Of a DNA stretch of 64,000 bases, positions 1 through 11,803 are shown in pieces; the first letter of the stretch is position 1; each line of letters starts with the position of its first letter. A model generated the notes under the pieces. The model searched no databases and had not been told where the DNA came from. It saw nothing but the letters and a program-made list of their open reading frames with translations. Both the position numbers and the translations under genes were made by a program. The stretch spans positions 36,161,214 to 36,225,213 of the forward strand of contig CM063110.1 of NCBI GenBank assembly GCA_031841125.1. Direction: 5' to 3'. This DNA is from Acanthococcus lagerstroemiae. Taxonomy: Eukaryota > Arthropoda > Insecta > Hemiptera > Eriococcidae.

Positions 1-358
1 TGAAATTTGCTACGAAAGGCATACATCACATGTTAGCCTTGGTCTAACCCTTAGCCTACAATCGCCGTCCAAAATTGGACAACTTTAAAAAATTTTGAAA
101 TTTTGAAAAATTATGGCAAATATCTCGGAAACGGCGAGTTGTAGGAAAAATTGTTTCAAACCAAAGAGATGCCTCATAAAATTTGCCATAGAATGGACTA
201 CCTTTAGTCAAGCCTAGGCCTCATGCTTTTCTCCTTATCTCTTGTCGGAACTTCCTCCTTGTCTTAGTCTGCCAATCAGCTGGGACAGTCAAATACAAAC
301 TTCACGCGCTTACTTCTCTCAGTATAACGAATTTTCACCGGCATCCTGAGCAAAGTGG
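1..358. other. Unassigned AT-rich DNA
   Basis: No gene, repeat boundary or RNA is recognisable here. The sequence is AT-rich with short runs of A and T and no open frame of note. Confidence 0.5.
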
Positions 359-366
359 GGTGAGAT

Positions 367-530
367 CAGGGGCGTAGCTACGGGGCGGGGGGGGGTCCGA
401 CCTCCTCCCCCTGGCATCGGCCGATAATGTGAAAAAATTAAAATTTATTCCGGTAATAGTAAGTATTACACCTACAATGTTGTAAAAGTGAAACGACCCC
501 CCCTTCATACCAAGTCTGGCTACGCCACTG
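367..530. mobile_element. hAT-type MITE, 164 bp, with 8-bp TSD
   Basis: The left end reads CAGGGGCGTAGCTA and the right end is the inverse of CAGTGGCGTAGCCA, a 14-bp terminal inverted repeat with three differences. The flanks are GGTGAGAT (359-366) and GGTGAGAC (531-538), an 8-bp target-site duplication with 7 of 8 matching. Ends beginning CAG plus an 8-bp duplication are the hallmark of the hAT superfamily. Inside there is a G-run of about ten after the left end and a C-run before the right end. No transposase is encoded, so it must have been moved in trans. Confidence 0.8.
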
Positions 531-538
531 GGTGAGAC

Positions 539-1229
539 GTTCAGTCCACAAATCCTCCCATAACTGATCCACTTGAGATCTATCACCTGTTGATCAACAG
601 TTTAAATACATACTAGCGTAGGAAGTTTTGTATTACAGACCTTGACACCTGTCGTTGTTACAAGGTTACAAATATGTGCATACGTGACAAGAGTTTATGA
701 ACGAGTTTCACTGCACTATCATCTTCACTTTTCTGTCCCTTCCTCCTACCCAAATTTTAAACTTTGCAAATTAGAGCACATTATTTCCTGTCATGAGTTC
801 AGTGACCCTTTACACCTGCGGAATGACATGCATATTGTGTAACATGAAATTTCAAGCTGAATGCTACAACCTGCAAATCAGGGGTAAATGATTATTTAAC
901 TCAGTCACCCTTCAAAACTAGTAAACGATACTTATGTATGCGTTTTATTTTTTACAGTCTTCATCTTGAATCCATCTCTCTAGGTGGTACAATTTGCAAT
1001 TTTGGGCTCAATCATTACCAAATATAAGTTACCGACTCTTTAAATTTATAAAATTACATTCATATTGCATTTCATGAAATTTTTGAACCCTCTCACGTAC
1101 AACATTTTTCATTTTAAGGCAAACTAATGTAACAATTTATCTTGAATCTTTGACCCATTATTTAGCTTATGAAAATTTTAAAGACTCTAATAAATTTTGA
1201 TTTGGAAAAAAGTAAATTTTAAATTGTGG
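539..1229. other. Unassigned AT-rich DNA
   Basis: Nothing supported. The open frame at 642-842 on the plus strand has no recognisable domain and looks like chance. Confidence 0.4.
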
Positions 1230-1494
1230 TTTATCAAGCAGGATGACCAGTTCCTAGAAAACCGGGAAAAGTCAGGGAATGTGAGCACACCTGGAGAAGT
1301 CAGGAAAAAGTCAGGGAATTTTGAAGGACATTTTATGATATTGAATGTATTGTACAATTTTTTCTGTCAGACTCAATTGAATCTTTTTTTCTTTTCTTTT
1401 TTTAAATTATTTGTTTGTTATGCAAAACTCGGAAAATGGGCTGGAAAAATCTGAAAAAATCTGGATAAGTCACGGTTTTTTTTTGGGGGGGTGG
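1230..1494. mobile_element. Relic of a hAT-like MITE family (GTCAGGGAA type)
   Basis: The segment contains the phrases GAAAAGTCAGGGAAT and GTCAGGAAAAAGTCAGGG, and ends near GGTGGCCAC. The same vocabulary appears in the complete element at 60489-61027, whose terminal repeat is CAGGGTGGCCA. Here neither end is intact and no target duplication can be read, so this is a decayed, partial member by similarity only. Confidence 0.45.
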
Positions 1495-3537
1495 CCACAA
1501 AAGCATAAGTATAAAGGCAAAAGGTAATTTTAATCGCTATTGTTTCACATTGCCTTGAAGTGAAGAAGGAACAATTTTTCATTCGCGTACTGCTCTCGGT
1601 CCTAAAGACCCAGTGATTTTATTTTTTCCAGGGGAGAGGTTTCATGCCCAAGGTTGAGTGCAATTTCCTAAACAGAATACACGTGATGTTGATTTTCTAT
1701 TCAATGTGATTTCGTAATTTCAGTGAAGTTCTCTATGTGCACAGATGTACCACTGTGCTTAATATTTGATTTTGGTACGCGGCATCTCAGGACTTTTTCA
1801 AAATTAGTTTTCCCTTTGGTGGACCACTTTTCATTCAGGGATTTGAAGAACGGGTTCTTAAATAGCTCATGTCCGTCCGGATGGCTTCGGTCTTCAGCAC
1901 TACTTCGCTAAGGAAATACGCTGGGGGCATGGGTCATCGTGGACTCGCCCAGACCCCCGTGGGGTTTGGTGGTGGTCTGAGGTTAAACACTCAAGTATGG
2001 TGATAGTAGGCTGAACGTTTCCTAGCGGAAGTTATTAGCCCTCTTCGTCAACAATCTACTATCGGCAATTTCCCATAGATGAGATCCTTAGAGGAAGTTC
2101 TTTCTTCTTTCGATCTTATTACAAAATGTGGGCGGGACATCAGGCTTTTCGGAAAATGTCGCTACATACTTATTGGCATTCCTGCCACAAAGTAAGTTTG
2201 CGATGGGGAACCCTCAAAACAGGAGGGAGGAGAAAGTACACACAAGAGCTATTATGATTCTTGGTGAGGAATAAAATTATTTTTATCGTACACTTTCTAG
2301 TAGGAGTTGATAATTTCGAAATATTGGCGGAAATCTGTTTGTTTTTATGAAAAGTAGAAAATGTGATTAATTTCAAGGACATCTTCAGGACTGAGCTGCA
2401 AATACATAATTTTAAAAAAAAAATTACGAGGAATATTTTTTGTCTGAAAATTTTTTTTCTAAGACTTTAAATTTTTGAAATATTTGCAAAAAACTGATTT
2501 TGGGAGAGCTAAAACGTGTCACAGAAAAGTGAGCACAACTTTTTGGGGATGAATTTATAGTATGTTGTTTTTCTGACACATAGCCTGACATTTTTCAACA
2601 AAATTCGCTTTTGACCCCCAAAATGTTTCTATTCACCTTTCATGTGCAGATATCGATCGCTTGTACTAATAGTCGATCCGTACCAGCTCCTTTTGGCATT
2701 TCTTATAAAGTTATTCTCCAAATTTACAGAAACTTCATTGCTACACCCATAATGGACTATATCTTTGAATACACCGATGTTCTCGGTCACCGAGTAATGT
2801 TCCCCCAAGTTTGACGTCTTTTCGTTCGGAATATTTTTCTGAACTGCACTATACCACCAACTGTAAGGAACCTTTTGAGTTTCGAAAGACCGTTTGGTTT
2901 GTATCTGGTATATCCCACGATAAATAACGTCGCCTATAATGATTATTTACGATGTACGTAGCACACCAGGTAAATCATGTAGCCTGTGAAAGTTAGAATG
3001 TCCTAATATTCCTAATTCTTTTTATAGCATCTAGGGTGGAACAGGGCACGTATAGCTCGCCGGCTATTAAACTGGCCGTAATATTAGCGATATAAAACGA
3101 GCCCGGTATTCGGCGCAGCAGAACGCAAAAGGCGAGTAAATATTGATACCACAAGATGTTCGCAAATGAGCGTCACCCTTTTAATCTTTCATTAAAGAAA
3201 ACTACTTATGTGTGTTTGGCTTCATTAACTGACGCCGTGTATTCCAAGGTAGAGCGCTATTTACGTCATATATTTTCATTATTCGAAATTTGCGCCATTC
3301 TTCGTCCACTCTATAAATACTAATTAAAGCGCCAGTAACCGTCTAATTCGAGGCTTAAGATAGAAAATTTATTATACTCTCAAGTTTCGCCGCGTATGTG
3401 GAGAGAAACGGAACAAGAGGCTGCGCTCGATTTCATTTCGTAAAATATTTAGCACATCTATTAAATTGAGTCAAATCGAAAACGAATATAATTCACGTTA
3501 ACAGTGGCGTCAGGGGGTGGCCGGGTGGGCTCGGCCA
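1495..3537. other. Unassigned DNA
   Basis: No gene or repeat boundary is recognised. There are A-runs at about 2410-2460 and moderately CpG-rich unique sequence at about 2880-3480. A CAGTGGCGTCAGG string at 3502 resembles a hAT left end but has no partner. Confidence 0.4.
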
Positions 3538-4251
3538 CACTGGTTCCTCAGAAAATTTAGCTAGCTAAAAGTCAAAAAATGAACTACGTTAAATTGATAA
3601 ACAGTTAGGCAGGTATTGTTCTGCAACTCTCAAAGCACTTGATTTCATCTATACCAGCTGCCGTGGCTTCAGTCTTTTAGGTATCAAACGTCGTCAAGTG
3701 GTCGGAGTTAACCATGAACCGATTTTCCAGTTTCATGTACATGTTTTAACCCATACCTCCCTGTTGTGATATTGCGTGGTTTAATATGATGAATGTGTTT
3801 TTCCAATGTACTTTTCATGGTGCATCAGAAATTAGGTTTGTTTTTTTGGTTTAAATGCGTTACAACGTGAGAATTTGATGTTTGAAGTAACTACATTTAT
3901 GTTATTTTATGTTCACAACTTTTAGCTCCACAAAAATTTCTGGGCATTTCTGGGCATTTTTGGGCAAGATGTTTTGCACTCAGTTATTCTTTAGGATGTG
4001 TGCTTTTAGGAATTTTTCAGACTTCTTGTAACTTTTCACAGCTTTGTGAGGAAGCGCTTGTAAACGTTTTATCAACACTACTGTTTTATATGTTGAATTT
4101 TCAGAATTTTCAGTTTTGCCCCTCTCCCTTGAACCCACTTTCGGGTTTCGACTGAAAATTTCATGAAAAATAAATTCAGCGTTCTCGAAAACCCCGAATG
4201 CCATGCCAAGTTTCAGATTTTTGGCTAGCTAGATTTTCTGAGGAACCACTG
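3538..4251. mobile_element. Non-autonomous TIR element, 714 bp
   Basis: The left end (CACTGGTTCCTCAG from 3538) and the inverted right end (CAGTGGTTCCTCAG reading back from 4251) match for about 30 bases, continuing through GAAAATYTAGCTAGC. Flanking 8-mers CTCGGCCA and TGAGGCCC share only four positions, so the target duplication is decayed or wrongly placed. There is no recognisable coding content. The hAT superfamily fits the CA-start, but the class is inferred. Confidence 0.6.
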
Positions 4252-4680
4252 TGAGGCCCATTCAAAGAATTTCAGATATCAAGACCTCCCTAAGCCCAAG
4301 GAGAAAGGAAAACAGAAAAGATATGATAAATCGATCGTGGAGACATAGATGAGATGATTTTATTTTGAAATGATTTGAACAAAATAATTTGATGAATGCT
4401 TCAAAAATTTGAAATGAACTTAATATCAAAGAAACCGGAGAAAAGACAGTTAAACGTATATTTCTGGAGTTTGGTTATCGTCAAAAAATAAAGTCAACAT
4501 GTTGTGTCTCTGCGTTACAATTCGTGTTAGTGAAGACCATAGTGTATTGATAAAAAGTGACCAATATGGACATTTTAGGGTTAGATGTCACACAACAGGT
4601 GAAATCTTGCTGCTACGGCACGGTACGTAAACTCTATAAAGAAATTATATTCATGATCGAGAATGATTCCCGAAGATCTC
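4252..4680. other. Unassigned AT-rich DNA
   Basis: Nothing recognisable. It may be the 5' part of the LINE copy whose ORF1 relic follows, but no motif shows this. Confidence 0.35.
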
Positions 4681-4912
4681 AAAAAAGAATTTAGCAAATT
4701 ATCAAAATTGATAAATGGAATTAAAAGAAGAACTGAAAATGGACTTCAAAAAGAAGATGTCTGACTTGAAAATAACTATTGACGAAGTGGTGAACAAAAA
4801 AAATGAGGCTTCAGAGCTTGAAATATTACAATTAAAAAACAAGAGCGAAAACCTCAAATGCAACATAGAAACCCTTGAACAATACATAAATAGTCGAAAA
4901 AGGCATTCGGAA
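4681..4912 (+). pseudogene. LINE ORF1 relic, coiled-coil part
   Basis: From the ATG at 4715 the frame gives a 66-residue, lysine- and glutamate-rich, heptad-like peptide (starts MELKEELKMDFKKK, ends LEQYINSRKRHSE), as expected for the trimerising coiled coil of a LINE ORF1 nucleic-acid chaperone. The usual partner is an RRM-like domain starting NIV-NGI. That domain is found at 5968-6120 on the same strand, on the far side of a 1-kb inverted-repeat element. The two halves together look like one ORF1 split by an insertion. The frame itself stops at 4913. Assignment rests on the characteristic coiled-coil/NIVxNGI layout, not on a database match. Confidence 0.5.
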
Positions 4913-4913
4913 T

Positions 4914-5947
4914 AGTCCAATAAATTAGGTTCAAACTGGAAAAAAAATCACAGAAAGCTCAAACTTAGTACATTGGTTTAATTAAGTGTCCTGAACACCA
5001 TACTAAAAGTCCCAACAAATTCGGCGCCGGCATCGTCCCTTAGAGGGGACAAAAATACGTTAAACAGATTTTTGCTTATATCTCGCTAAAATTTGAGTTA
5101 AGAAAAAAAAAATCTTCAAACAAATGTGATAGAGAATGAAAAAACACACAGAGAACGGTCTTATACATTTTCCCGTAGAGTGCGTATTTGTCGAATTGAT
5201 CGATTTAAATCGGAAATCGATCATTTCAAGAATCGGGAAAAATAACTTGATTTTTCGATTAATCGACCAGTTATTATCCATCAATCGACTACTTGATCGC
5301 AGATCTTTTGATTAATTAATTTATTGAAAATGGGAGAACGGATTGGAATAATAAATAAAAATTCATGATTAGATCGAAAAATCGAGTTTTAAATGTCGAC
5401 TAATCGAAAATTGATCATGAGGTATTTGAAAAATCGATCAGAATTGATCGGAAAGTCATGATCGGATCGAAAAGTCGATTTTTAAATGCCGAATAATCGA
5501 AAATGACCGATTTTTGATCGGAATGGTTAATATAAAGCAAACTCGGACTTTTTTTTCTTTCGTGAAACAGAGTATATGAAGAGGTCCAATTCATTTTTTC
5601 CCTTTTCTTTTCTTTTCTTTTTTCCTTTACAGCCCCACAGATCCATCGACCTCAAACGTACACTCTACAGAAAAATGTGTAAGAACATTTTCTATGTATT
5701 TTTTCATTCTCTATCACATTTTTTGTAACTTTTTTTTTTTAAACTCAAATTTTTGTGGGACATAAGCAAAAAACTGTTTCATGCCCCCATTTTTGCCACC
5801 TAAGGGACGACGCCAGCCAGCATCGGATTCGTTGGGACTTTTAGTATGTTGTTCGGGGCACTAATTCGACGAATGTACCAAGTTTCAGCTTTCTGTGATT
5901 TTTTTTCTTTTTATACGTACTCTTATTTGGGCTAACTTATGTGGACT
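4914..5947. mobile_element. Long-inverted-repeat (foldback) element, 1034 bp, inside a LINE ORF1
   Basis: The left arm (about 4914-5195) and right arm (about 5660-5947) are inverse copies of one roughly 280-bp sequence, both starting AGTCCA outward. Shared strings include AATCACAGAAAGCT, CATACTAAAAGTCCCAAC and CCCGTAGAGTG (the last imperfect in the right arm). The interior (5196-5659) is AT-rich and contains two approximate copies of a 93-bp unit full of ATCGA words. Direct repeats flank the element: AATAGTCGAAAAAG at 4889-4902 and AATAGTTGAAAAAG at 5948-5961, each followed by GGCATTCGGAAT, so the duplicated target may be as long as about 40 bp. It interrupts LINE ORF1. A lone arm-like copy lies at 12098-12375. 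Confidence 0.7.
5368..5513. repeat. Approximate 93-bp tandem duplication, ATCGA-rich
   Basis: Two related blocks start near 5368 and 5460, each with GATCGAAAAATCGA-like words followed by TTTAAATG and TAATCGAAAAT. The block lies in the loop of the 1034-bp foldback element. Confidence 0.5.
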
Positions 5948-6130
5948 AATAGTTGAAAAAGCAATATTGTGGTAAATGGCATTCGGAATGAAAGAGGGGA
6001 AAGTGAAGAATACTTGATTATGGCCATAAAAGAGGTGGCCGGAAAACTCGGAGTTCAATTACAAACTCAGGATGTTAGTACTCTCCGAGATTACCATCAA
6101 AAAACAAATCATTTCCCCCTATTATCGTAA
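5948..6130 (+). pseudogene. LINE ORF1 relic, RRM-like part
   Basis: Translation from about 5962 gives NIVVNGIRNERGESEEYL and continues through a helix-like segment with KLGVQLQ to a stop near 6127. The NIVxNGI start followed by an acidic stretch is typical of the RNA-binding domain of LINE ORF1 proteins. It is the continuation of the coiled-coil half at 4681-4912, separated by the foldback element. Downstream sequence to about 6250 is lysine-rich but frameshifted. Confidence 0.5.
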
Positions 6131-8110
6131 AAAGAAATAATTGGAGTTAAAAAATGGAAATGGTGAAGAAATCTAAAGAAAAGAAGTTAGAAAACTTTTC
6201 TTCACTTTACTGCAAAACGTTGGAGAACATTGTTTGGTTCTCTGTTGTTTGTCGCCAAGACTGATATAACTAGAAGGTTAGCTCATTTGGGTAGGCCACT
6301 CGCAACAATTCTTCCCGTCTCGCCCACGCCGAAATTCACTTCATAAGAAAGTAATGGAAAAATTGAATTTATGCTGTATAGGGCTCTGCAGCAGTACAAT
6401 AAGAAACTTCGTAATTTCAACCTTCATCGCATATTTTGGCTCTGTTATTACATTTTCCACTCGAGGTACCCTTCTTGGGCTGCATCACATATACGAGGAA
6501 TCGGAATTGAAGAGTGTTCGAGAACAGACCAGCAACCCACGTATTGAGATTCTTTTTCATGTTCCGGCTGAACCTACACACATCCATACTTTGTGCTGCG
6601 GGAGCAGTTCTCTGAGAAAATGTATCTGTCAATCTAACCTGTACGTTGATAATGCAATTTCGGACGCAGGCAGCTAGGCCTCGAATTTTCGCTACGAAAT
6701 TTGCAAGCAGTACTTCACCACGGAAGGAACAAGACCATAGCCAAACTTTTACATCAGAGAGGACAAATAGTAAGAACATGGGGGAAAACATTTTCGCGAG
6801 GCAAGCTAAAAAGCTTTTTCATATTTTCGCCTATTTAAGCCGTAAAAGCTAGCCAAAAATATCCTCCTCAAATATACCACAGCGTAATATTGTGCTAAGG
6901 GGCAAACAGAGCAACCAAGAGGCTATACCGCATGCCCAATACAGAATTTCGAACGAAGACGTATCATTGTGGGAGATACGTTAGGATGCGATGATTGGCC
7001 CACTAAACTGAGCACACTGGGGCGAGGAGATGGCGAAAATTATTTCGTTATCGATGCTAATAACTGTATTATCGATTTCGAAGAGGCAAATGCGGTTATA
7101 AAACAAATTTACAAAGGGTCGCTTCCGCCAAATGCTCGCTGATATTCCGCCGATGACTGCGAACGGTTTTTATATGCACGTTGTTTTAAAATTGAAATGT
7201 CTCACGCGTGTTAAAGAAACGAAAAAGAAAAAGAAAGTCCTTCGTATTGAACGCAATCGACTGTCTGACAAGTTGGCTCCATGTCTGCACACTGAAGCCG
7301 TTTTAGCCATTTCTCGAGTCGGCGTCGCCGTCTGCTGAAACGAGGCTGAATTTCGGGGGAACCCGGACGTGAGTGGCGGAATTTCATATACGCTTATTCG
7401 CTATCGCCAAGACTGTATCGAGACTAGCCAAGCCAGATGATTAGAACTCTTTCATTCTTAGTGAGGAGCTCGTCTTTTGGTCACTTTGCTGCCCATCCAC
7501 CTCTCTGCCAGTACACGTGCTCCGTTCTCAGCATATCGACTCTCTTTTACATGCACGAGGGATAGAGTATGCGGATTTTTCCGGGTTTGCATGAGAAAGT
7601 TTAGTCCGACCCGCAGTGAAGGTATTCGAAATCAAGAATAAAAAAACGAGAAAGTATAGAGAAGGCACGTCTCTTGATCTATAGTAAAAGTACGTCTTAA
7701 TGTGAGTGCAAAAACTTATAAGCAATGACTCACCTGTAACTGAACTATATCTGACCTGATATCCTACTTGGCCGATCGAGAAGGAGAGTGAGTCATGGGA
7801 ATAGGAAGAAGAAGCACGTGGTTTTAAAAAGGTAGTACCGAATGTACAGGAATGCGGGAGACAAAAGACGTTTGTGAGACGGTCGCATCGTGCTACGCAT
7901 AAACTGACCAAACGAAACGATTATACGATTTATACAAACACGTAAATTCGAGAGAAGAGGATCCGCACAAGTACGAAGCCCTTCTATCGTATTTCAATTT
8001 TTGCAAAGGAGAGTGAAAGGATAAATTTCCAGTTCTGGTTCACGGGAAACACTAACAAGTTACGTACTCGAATCCGTTAAGAAAATCAAAATTTAGAAAA
8101 ACAATTTCAG
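6131..8110. other. Unassigned, partly CpG-rich unique DNA
   Basis: Between about 6300 and 8100 the base composition is less AT-rich and CpG is common, unlike the surrounding transposon relics. Open frames of 107-127 codons occur on both strands with no recognisable domain; some overlap each other antisense. This may be unique host DNA (intron, intergenic or 5' non-coding), but no exon can be defended. Confidence 0.35.
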
Positions 8111-8348
8111 ATCCACTGAATGCTTGATATACCGTGATCGATGTCCGGCATTCGACCGAAAGAGGGAAGAAGCGACGGCCGTCTTTCGAAATACGGTCGT
8201 TGAACCGCTTACACCCGAGAGCCTGGTCCCGATAATGCTAAAGAGTAAAGCGGGAAGGGATCTCGTAGCGGCCTTTGTCAAGAAGACATTGTGCGGCAAG
8301 ATGGACATGGAGTGGCGAAGACAAAGGCAGCGGTCACAGCATCTGTGA
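8111..8348 (+). pseudogene. C-terminal tail of a LINE polyprotein (R1/Jockey/I-like), relic
   Basis: The open frame runs from directly after TTTCAG (8105-8110) to TGA at 8346 and encodes about 78 residues with no in-frame ATG near its start. The segment CPAFDRKREEATAVF followed by LTPESLVPIMLKSK and a basic end matches the known pattern at the C terminus of R1/Jockey/I-type LINE proteins (CP-x-F/W, a run of acidic and basic residues, L-x-P-x-x-L/V-V-x-x-M-L-x-S). The upstream half of the zinc knuckle is missing. CpG content is higher than in the other LINE relics here. The TTTCAG junction also looks like a splice acceptor, so a host terminal exon cannot be ruled out. Confidence 0.45.
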
Positions 8349-8570
8349 AATAATCTTGTTTAAGCAGAGTAATATTGCAACCCAAAATTCATACATTATC
8401 ATATTTTTATGATTTATACAAATTTATGAAAGGGTATGGAATATAGATTACTTCAGCCAATTAATTATGAAAGCTCAACTTGGTGCAGTGGAAGGCTTGT
8501 GATGAGCTAGCAATGTTGTTTATATACTGAAAGTCACCTTAACACCAAATGTACCACAAACCCTAGCAGT

Positions 8571-8758
8571 GTCAAAGACTGTTTAACACTAAATGCAGCA
8601 CTAGTAATGGGAGACGGGAACTTACAGCAGTGGACTCAACGTCAAGGATTGCTCGAACATAAAGTGCATTACTAGTAATAGAGATGGGAACTTACAGAGG
8701 TGGACTCAATGTCAAGGATTGCTCGAACATATCAAGTGCACCACTAGTAATGTTCACT
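8571..8758. repeat. Tandem repeat, 70-bp unit, about 2.7 copies
   Basis: GTCAAAGACTG at 8571, GTCAAGGATTG at 8641 and GTCAAGGATTG at 8711 mark starts exactly 70 bp apart. Each unit contains CACTAGTAAT and GGGAACTTACAG; the third unit is cut short at about 8758 by a T-run. Confidence 0.8.
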
Positions 8759-8859
8759 TTTTTTTTTTTCTAATGAATAGGTTTCCATAGTTTCAGTCAA
8801 GAGGGATTGGGTGAGTTTTACCTTTGGTTTCTCCCCCCCCCCTTCCGTGACGAGTCGGT

Positions 8860-10235
8860 AGTACAATCTCTCTAAGTTATACATTAAATCACATTACATG
8901 ACATTAAATTGTATTATATTCGATAGCGCAAAAGAAATATGCTTTAATTGAGTTGCATGTAAAGGAAGACATGACTTTTCACCATTCGTTTTCTCCTTCC
9001 ATAACCTTCCTATTTATGTGATTTCTTTTTTTGTTTTTAATATTTCTTTTATGTATCTATTTACTTTCTCATAACATTCTTTATCTTGGAGGCACTTCTC
9101 AAGTTCCTTTACCTCGATATTATGTTTTTCCCTGATTTGATCAAAGTTTTTGCATTTTATGAAAGTGTGATCGGAATCATCATCCAAATTCATACATTCC
9201 CTACATCTGCTGTCATTCGTGATTCGGAATTTTTTCAGACATGTTGCAAAATCACCATGTACTGTCAGGTATTGTGTAAGGAAGTAGTTTGATTTTAGTT
9301 TCTTGTTTTTTAGTCTTAGTTCTGTATTATTTCGAATTAGTTTTGCTGTTCTCCTGCCTGTTTGTCCTTTTTCGTATTGTTTTCGCCAGATCTTTATAAT
9401 TTTCTGTTTTATTGTTTTGATACTTTCCTCCATTTCCCTTTTTGTTATTTTATTTTCCTTTTATTTAATTTTCAGTCTTTTAATTTTGTTAGTTTGGTTT
9501 AATTGCAAATCGATTAGAGTTTTCCCAGCTATTACATGTGAGGCAGTGCGGAATACCGTTCTATATGCGGATATTATTCCTATTCGAACCGTTCTTTGTA
9601 GTGATTTTAGTTTTTTGATTTCCACTTTTCTTAGTTTTTCGAAATATGCTAGGGAGCCGTATTCAATTATAGAACGATCAAGGGCGTTATATATTATTTC
9701 TCTTTTCTTAGTGTCCATTTTCCATACGTGTTCCCGTATATTGCCCGAAGTATGTTATAGTATTTCCTTAGTTTATTGGTGATATAATCTATGTGTTTGC
9801 TGTAATTTAGGTCCTGGTCTATGATTATTCCTAAGTATTTCATTTCGGTTTGGAAAGGTATTTTATAGTGACCCATCCTTATTTTATCCTCCATTTTCTT
9901 TTGGAATTCTTGTTTCTTGTGTCTTCTTCATATGAATAACATTTGTGTTTTATTTGAATTTAGGTTTAGGCCTAAATATTCTAGTTTACTGTTTATTTCT
10001 ACTATTTTCCTATTTATTATTCGAGCATCGCTTATTGCGTCTATGCCTACTACCATTAGCAGGTCATCCGCATAACTTATTAGCTTGAAACTGTTTGTTT
10101 CCCTTACCGCTTTGTGCACTTCTGTCATAGCTATATTAAATAGTGTTGGAGACAGTGCTGAGAGGTACTCCAGAGGATAGTACTTGTTCTATAGCTTCAA
10201 GTTGTTTTCTTTATCAAAAAGATCTATATTACAGG
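8860..10235 (-). mobile_element. 5'-truncated LINE, R1/Jockey-like, reverse transcriptase to C-terminal zinc knuckle
   Basis: Reading the minus strand, a B-box with LSPTLFNIAMTEV lies near 10155-10125, the catalytic YADD is at 10074-10063, and KYLGIIIDQDLNYSKHI (thumb region) follows at about 9840. A frame at 9718-9461 carries SIIEYGSLAYF, and the last frame (9433-9014, 139 codons) ends with a CX2C-X8-H-X4-C zinc knuckle (Cys77, Cys80, His89, Cys94 of that frame), which is typical of R1/Jockey-type elements. Several stops and frameshifts separate these segments, so it is dead. The upstream endonuclease is absent: a 5' truncation, as expected for aborted target-primed reverse transcription. 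The 3' end is placed only roughly at 8860, near a C-run. Confidence 0.8.
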
Positions 10236-11803
10236 TTGTTGTTGGCCGACAGGAGTCGGTGAATATATTGCAGGGTTCGTTATAGTTAGAATTTGCACAA
10301 CTTATTACAGAGCCTGTCAACGTATTGCCACTGGGGGCCAGTGCGCGGGCGAGCGCTAGCAAGAGAGAAACAGAGATAGAGAGAAAGAGAGCGAGATCAA
10401 CTTTGGTAAAATTAGTAGCAAAATCTAACGGTTATCTGACCTGCGAAGCTTCACAATTCTGCTTGGGCGCGGCGTCAACACAAATACGAGCACAAATTCA
10501 CATTCTCAGTAAATTACACGACGCGCGAGAACGCAAGAAAAAACTCACATTTGAACCATATAAAGATCTGAACAGAAATGAGACTAAGGTCTCCTGCTAG
10601 CTACCAGGTACTAACATGATCATGACTCATTGGTTTAACGTTAGTTTTCGGTTAACAGGCTCAAGTGATTGGCTTTGTTGAAGTATCTGAGGCTGTCCGG
10701 TACAAGGAGTTACAAAAGAGACTGAACCTTTTTTACCTTATCTATTTTATCGTTTCGGCTGTTAACAATAGCGAAACATTACTGCTATCAGTCGAAGTCG
10801 AATTTTCCTGTTACAGGCTGAAATGCTTTGCTTTGAAAGCATTCGAGGCTGTTCTTCTCGAGATATTAATTGATCGCATGACTTCAATATTTCGACTATT
10901 AACTATAGTGGGTTACTAATAATTAATTTTGAAGTCGAATTTTTTCGACAGCATCCAATGCCGACACTCGGCATTCCACCAACATTGACGACGACAGAAG
11001 AAGTGGAAGATCTGGCGCAACTCTACACTGAAGAGGAAGACGAATAAGATGGTGTAGATTCGCCGCTGTAAGGAGGCGAGAGGAGACATGGGGGTAGAAG
11101 GGCTGCCTACCTTAAAGCGTTTCCCCCTATTCTGACGTAGGCCCAATTGGGGTAATTCCAAGTTAGGGGGTGCGATGTCCTAGAGCCAATTTGGCGGGCG
11201 TGCACCGCCATACGCCCCACTACCATCGAATACCGAGATCGACGTCATCACAGGTTAGCTGATTTCGCGAGAGGCAGGAAGCAAGAAAGAGATTCTTAGG
11301 CTCTCAGATCTTGGGTCACCGTTGTTGGCCACGGAAAGCTCATAATACTCACTCAAGAGCCATAATGAGAGGAGGTGCCATACCCCCAGTGGTATTTGAA
11401 ACCCAGGTATTGGTAAATTCTAGAAGCTAGCCGGGAGGCTTGAGAAAAAGAAGCCTTTTTATGCGAACGAGGTGTACAGCCTTACACAGTGATCGCGAAG
11501 TTTCTTTATTTTTATATTTAGTTTTTCGATTGATACAAGACCTATGTCCGACGATATAAGAGTTGTGAATGAGGTAGAAACCTGTAATTTTGATACGTTG
11601 TCCACGATAACGAAAAAAATTTATTATAAAAAGAAGAAGAACAAGAAGAAGTTCCAAGATAAGTTTACTCGGACCATCCAAAGAAGTAGGGAGCCAAATT
11701 ACGTGTTTCTGGGAAATAGCGTTGTCCAGTGCTCCAACCATCCTTAACAGACCTAGTTCTAATTTTTATAAAATTACTAGTTTGACTTCGAAGATAAGCC
11801 TAT
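10236..11803. other. Unassigned; GA-rich patch and GC-rich segment
   Basis: There is an AGAGA-rich patch at 10360-10396. The plus strand at 10946-11047 stays open and ends in the acidic peptide QLYTEEEDE before a stop, preceded by TTTTTTCGACAG, which resembles a splice acceptor. The next 400 bases (11048-11430) are GC-rich with many stops, like a LINE 3' untranslated region, but no diagnostic motif is present. An AAG-rich run lies at 11630-11655. I assign no function. Confidence 0.3.

Noticed and set aside
6354..6791. Overlapping frames of 107 (plus) and 124 (minus) codons
   Set aside because: They are antisense to each other, have no domain or splice context, and neither shows a codon pattern that stands out.
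9303..9782. 159-codon plus-strand frame, hydrophobic
   Set aside because: Antisense of the minus-strand R1/Jockey-like LINE; the hydrophobic look comes from lysine and asparagine codons read backwards.
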